From: Onthophagus taurus
Lineage: Eukaryota; Arthropoda; Insecta; Coleoptera; Scarabaeidae
Reading direction: 5' to 3'
NCBI RefSeq assembly: GCF_036711975.1
Contig: NC_091973.1
Coordinates: forward strand, 20,894,001 to 20,958,000
Length of the DNA: 64,000 nt
Each line of letters begins with the position of its first letter. Position 1 is the stretch's first letter. The notes under the pieces were generated by a model. The model was not told where the DNA came from and searched no databases. It saw only the letters and a program-made list of their open reading frames with translations. Below, piece by piece: positions 61,254-64,000 of this stretch. The translations under genes were made by a program, and so were the position numbers.

Positions 61254-62331
61254 AGTCGTGTTTTCGTATTCAGAGTGAACGCACGCTTGTCGGCTGCGCT
61301 CATATTGAATCGTGAATTACGGTGATTTCTTCGCATTTTATTGCGAGTTTGTTGTTGGCCAACGTTAAAGGACCATATTAGTAGTAGTTTAAAGTTAGTT
61401 TAGAGTTAATTAGCCTAGTTTTGTGAAAGTTATTAACGTTTTAATAAATAAGTTTTGTGTCGGTGTACGTAAGGACTAGAGTCGCTCACTGGCTTCGAGT
61501 CAGTGTGCGACGAAAAAGGTCGGTGTGCGACTGAGAAAAGCACATAAAGGGACTGATTGAAAATTTCTTGTGGTGACGTCAGCAAAAGATTACATACCGG
61601 GTGAGTAAATTTTTACTACTCCGTGCGGTGAACGGAAAAACGGCCGTAACTCCTAAACGGAGGCCCGGAGAGTGTTTTTGAGGGTGGTTTTGCCCCCCTT
61701 TAAGAAACCCCCCGACTCCTCGAGGGGAACATATTGGGACGGGTGCACTTCCGGTTTGACCGGAAGTGAGTTTTACGGTTGTGTAACGAGGCTTTCTCGT
61801 CGTGGGTGATTGCTGGGGGTGAGTGGAGCATCACTCCTCTTGGAGACTTCCGGTGGGTGGCGGTTTGCTGCGCGGAGCCTCCCTGTGCTGCGATCTGCCA
61901 TCGCGTGTCGTCAGGTGCCGTCGGGTGCCGTCGGGTGCCGTCGGGTGCCGTCGGGTGCCGCCAAGTGCCGTCGGGTGCCGTTGGGTGCCGTCGGGTGCCG
62001 TTGGGTGCCGTTGGGTGCCGTCGGGTGCCGACGGGTGCCGTCGAGTGCCGTCGGGTGCCGTCGAGTGCCGCCGAGTGCCGTCGGCTGCCGTCGGGTGCCG
62101 TCGGGTGCCGTCGAGTGCCGTCGGGTGCCGCCGAGTGCCGCCGAGTGCCGTCAGGTGTCGTGGTCTGCCGTGGTGTGCTGCGGTCTGCCGTGGTGTGCCG
62201 TTGGGTGCTGTGCGTTGTTGAGGCGTGCGGCGGTTTCTCGTAGTGTGCAAATCTTTGCCACTTGCAGTTGTGCGAAAGTTATTTCCGGGACCGTGTGTAC
62301 GCGCAGCCCTAAAAAGGGCTAGTGTCGTGCG
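61254..62331 (+). mobile_element. 5' region of an R1-like LINE
   Basis: A sharp change from reversed Jockey sequence at about 61253 to GC-richer sequence leading into the ORF1 at 62332. It contains the 10-bp repeat array at 61901-62220 and no separate gene. I read it as the 5' untranslated region; the exact element start is uncertain. Confidence 0.5.
61901..62220 (+). repeat. 10-bp tandem repeat TCGGGTGCCG
   Basis: From 61911 to 62160 there are 25 consecutive 10-bp units with single-base variants (TCGAGTGCCG, TTGGGTGCCG, CCGAGTGCCG). More degenerate units stay in exact 10-bp register to 62220 and one unit upstream. All three forward frames are open because 30 bp encode ten residues (GCRRVPSGAV); these are artefacts of the repeat. 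Confidence 0.9.
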
Positions 62332-63999
62332 ATGAGCAAAAAAGATCCGGGCGAACATGTGTTTAAACCGTCGACGGTTTTAGCCAGATCACCGGTCGGG
62401 TCTAGGGGTCCGGATGGGAGAAGGAGAGAGACCTCTGAGGGTAGTAGCCACAGGGGGGAGGAAGCTGAGAGGACTACAGTGGGGGAGAGAGTGAGAGAAA
62501 TGGAGGAATCTGGAGCAGAGCGGAAGAAGGAGGCCGGAAAGAAGAAAGAAGGTGAGACTCGCAAGAAGAAGGAACCAGAGAGGAAGAAAGAAACTGGGAA
62601 GAAGGATGAAGAAACGATGAAGGAAGAAGAAGTACGAAGAAGGAAGGCTGAAGAAACGAAGCAGAAGGTGGCGAAACTAGTAGCCGAAAGGGGGGTGGCG
62701 CTGGCTGCGGAGACGGCTAGGGACGTGGACAACTGGGTCCTTGACTCGGGTTCTGTTGTACCTTCTGATGGCAGTGAGTCTATGCAAATGGGAGATGAGC
62801 AGAGGAAGAGACAAAGAGACTCTGACAGTGAAGGCGAGAGGGATAGGGAGTCCTCTAAGAAAGGCCGCAGCGTGGGTGCGGCGTATGTATTTGGGGGTGG
62901 CCTGCGTGGGTCGCCTGGGGCAAAAGGTGATGACTGCTACGAAAAGACTGAGATAGTCAAAAGAGAAAGAAATGCCATACAGCAGTACCTTTTATTACCA
63001 TCGGCCAAAGTTAGCAAAGAGGCCACGGCAGTTATCCTCCAGAGGTGGAACGTCATGGAGGACACGCTGCGAGAACTAATTGTGGAAAACCTGAAATTAA
63101 AAGAAGAAAACAAATACTTGCGTTTACAAAAAAACTCACCTGAAGGGGTCGGAGTGACGGGGTCTACTGCTTCTGCGGTGTCCTACGCTGGGGCTGCTGC
63201 CAGGGGTCTCGCTGCGGGTCCCTCTTCGTCCGGGGTGAAGCCGCGCCAGGGTGTCGTTCCAATGGAATCTGAAACAGAAAGAAAAATACTGATTAAACCT
63301 GTGGAGGGCTCTAAAGTCGCCAGAGTACCGTCGTTGAGGAGGAGATTTCCAAGGTACTGAGGAACGAACTTAAGAATGTGAAGGTCAGGGCTATGAGGAC
63401 GACGAGGAGTACTGGTATACTGTTGGAGGCGGCTGACAAGCGGGAGGTAAGTAAAATCTTAGCATGTAAGAAAATCGGGGAGCTCGGTTTCAGGGCAGAA
63501 AAGCCAAGGACGATGATGCCTACGGTCCAGGTTTACGACGTCCCCTTGGAGCTGAAGGATGACGACATCAGGCAAGATATCTTCAACAGAAACCTGGAGG
63601 AGAGGGGTGTCCGATGGGAGGAATTCAACAGGGATACCAAGGTGCTGACCCGACTGGGGAGGAAGGAGACCAGCAGCGCCGTTGTGTTGGAGGTGGCGCC
63701 TACCGTTTGGAGGGAGCTGCTCAATCTCCAGCGGGTGTACGTGGACCGTAGAGTCTGCAGGGTTGTGGATTACGTCCCGGTAACGCGATGTTTTAAGTGC
63801 CTGGAGTTTGGGCACATCGCGCGTGTGTGCACCGGTGAAGAAACTTGCAGACATTGCGCCGGTAAAGGACATAATGAAAAAGATTGCCCTAATAGGGAGC
63901 GACCGCCGTGTTGTAAACTGTGTTCCGGTCGGGGTAGGTCGAGCGACCACCCCACGACGTCGGGTAAGTGTCCTGAATTTGTCCGGCAGATTCAACTAA
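62332..63999 (+). pseudogene. R1-like LINE ORF1 (Gag), frameshifted, runs off window
   Basis: ATG at 62332 (MSKKDPGEHVFKPSTVLARS). A long Lys/Glu-rich helical stretch (residues about 55-125), an acidic/serine linker and a coiled coil (LRELIVENLKLKEENKYLRL) lead to 63360, where the frame stops. In the next frame it continues as the Gag core (VLRNELKNVKVRAMRTTRST, VQVYDVPLELKDDDIRQDIF, VYVDRRVCRVVDYVPVTRC) and three zinc knuckles: CFKCLEFGHIARVC, CRHCAGKGHNEKDC and CCKLCSGRG...C. Knuckle number and spacing fit R1-clade Gag proteins, which bind element RNA. The shift is near 63335-63350. ORF2 must lie beyond 64000. Confidence 0.85.
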
Positions 64000-64000
64000 G

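Noticed and set aside
61901-62220. Possible CRISPR-like array
   Set aside because: 10-bp contiguous units without spacers in a eukaryotic LINE; not CRISPR.
61779-62358. Four long GCRRVPSGA- or RRHPTAPDGT-type frames
   Set aside because: Artefacts of the 10-bp repeat, which leaves every frame open.

Overview
The window looks like a repeat-dense nuclear contig from an arthropod, most likely an insect. It is AT-rich and packed with transposon families typical of insects: Jockey- and R1-like LINEs, Penelope-like GIY-YIG retroelements, Ty3/gypsy, hAT, piggyBac, Tc1/mariner, PIF/Harbinger, and a chuvirus-like glycoprotein remnant. Introns of 52-66 nt with GT-AG borders also fit. I see no ordinary host gene, no tRNA or rRNA, and nothing bacterial.

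The centrepiece is a complete Polinton/Maverick at 16382-36151 (19,770 bp). It has 364-bp terminal inverted repeats that begin AGTAGT and a 6-bp target duplication, CACATT, on both sides. The left arm, on the minus strand, carries a PLA2/pX-like minor virion protein, an adenain-type protease apparently read by -1 frameshifting, a penton-like protein, a small basic protein, a major capsid protein, an unknown ORF, a matrix metalloproteinase (MMP), another unknown ORF, protein-primed DNA polymerase B and a membrane protein. The right arm, on the plus strand, carries the packaging ATPase, a DUF8207-like protein, a coiled-coil fibre-like protein and a chromodomain integrase. A roughly 4-kb accessory zone follows, with a five-exon gene bearing two SUMO-interaction-like motifs, a possible SOCS-box protein, a Cys-rich protein, two orphan ORFs and a minisatellite. 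The two arms diverge from an 80-bp promoter region at 28080-28157. Replication, integration and virion genes are all open, so this looks like a young, possibly competent virus-like element.

Left of the Polinton (1-16375): broken piggyBac; chuvirus-like glycoprotein fragment; an LTR-like segment; a small myristoylation-motif membrane ORF; a 1.07-kb foldback element inserted in an AT-rich minisatellite; two Penelope-like fragments; a Tc1/mariner relic; a gypsy tail; and a spliced Tc1-like transposase split by a 3.55-kb DNA transposon (11985-15535) that encodes a DUF7869-like protein.

Right of the Polinton (36158-64000): a gypsy remnant; a PIF/Harbinger element with two interleaved antisense genes; a Ty3/gypsy polyprotein relic carrying a TARG1/OARD1-like macrodomain between RNase H and integrase (about 40966-41712); solo LTRs; a Jockey fragment; a Penelope-like relic; a hAT inside another hAT; a Jockey element interrupted by a second, nearly intact LINE; a third Jockey copy in reverse orientation split by a T-rich LTR-like insert; and the 5' end of an R1-like LINE that runs off the window.

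The most unusual items are the MMP cargo, the -1 frameshift signal before the protease, the spliced SUMO-motif gene and the macrodomain-bearing gypsy polyprotein. All calls come from reading the sequence; no database search was possible.
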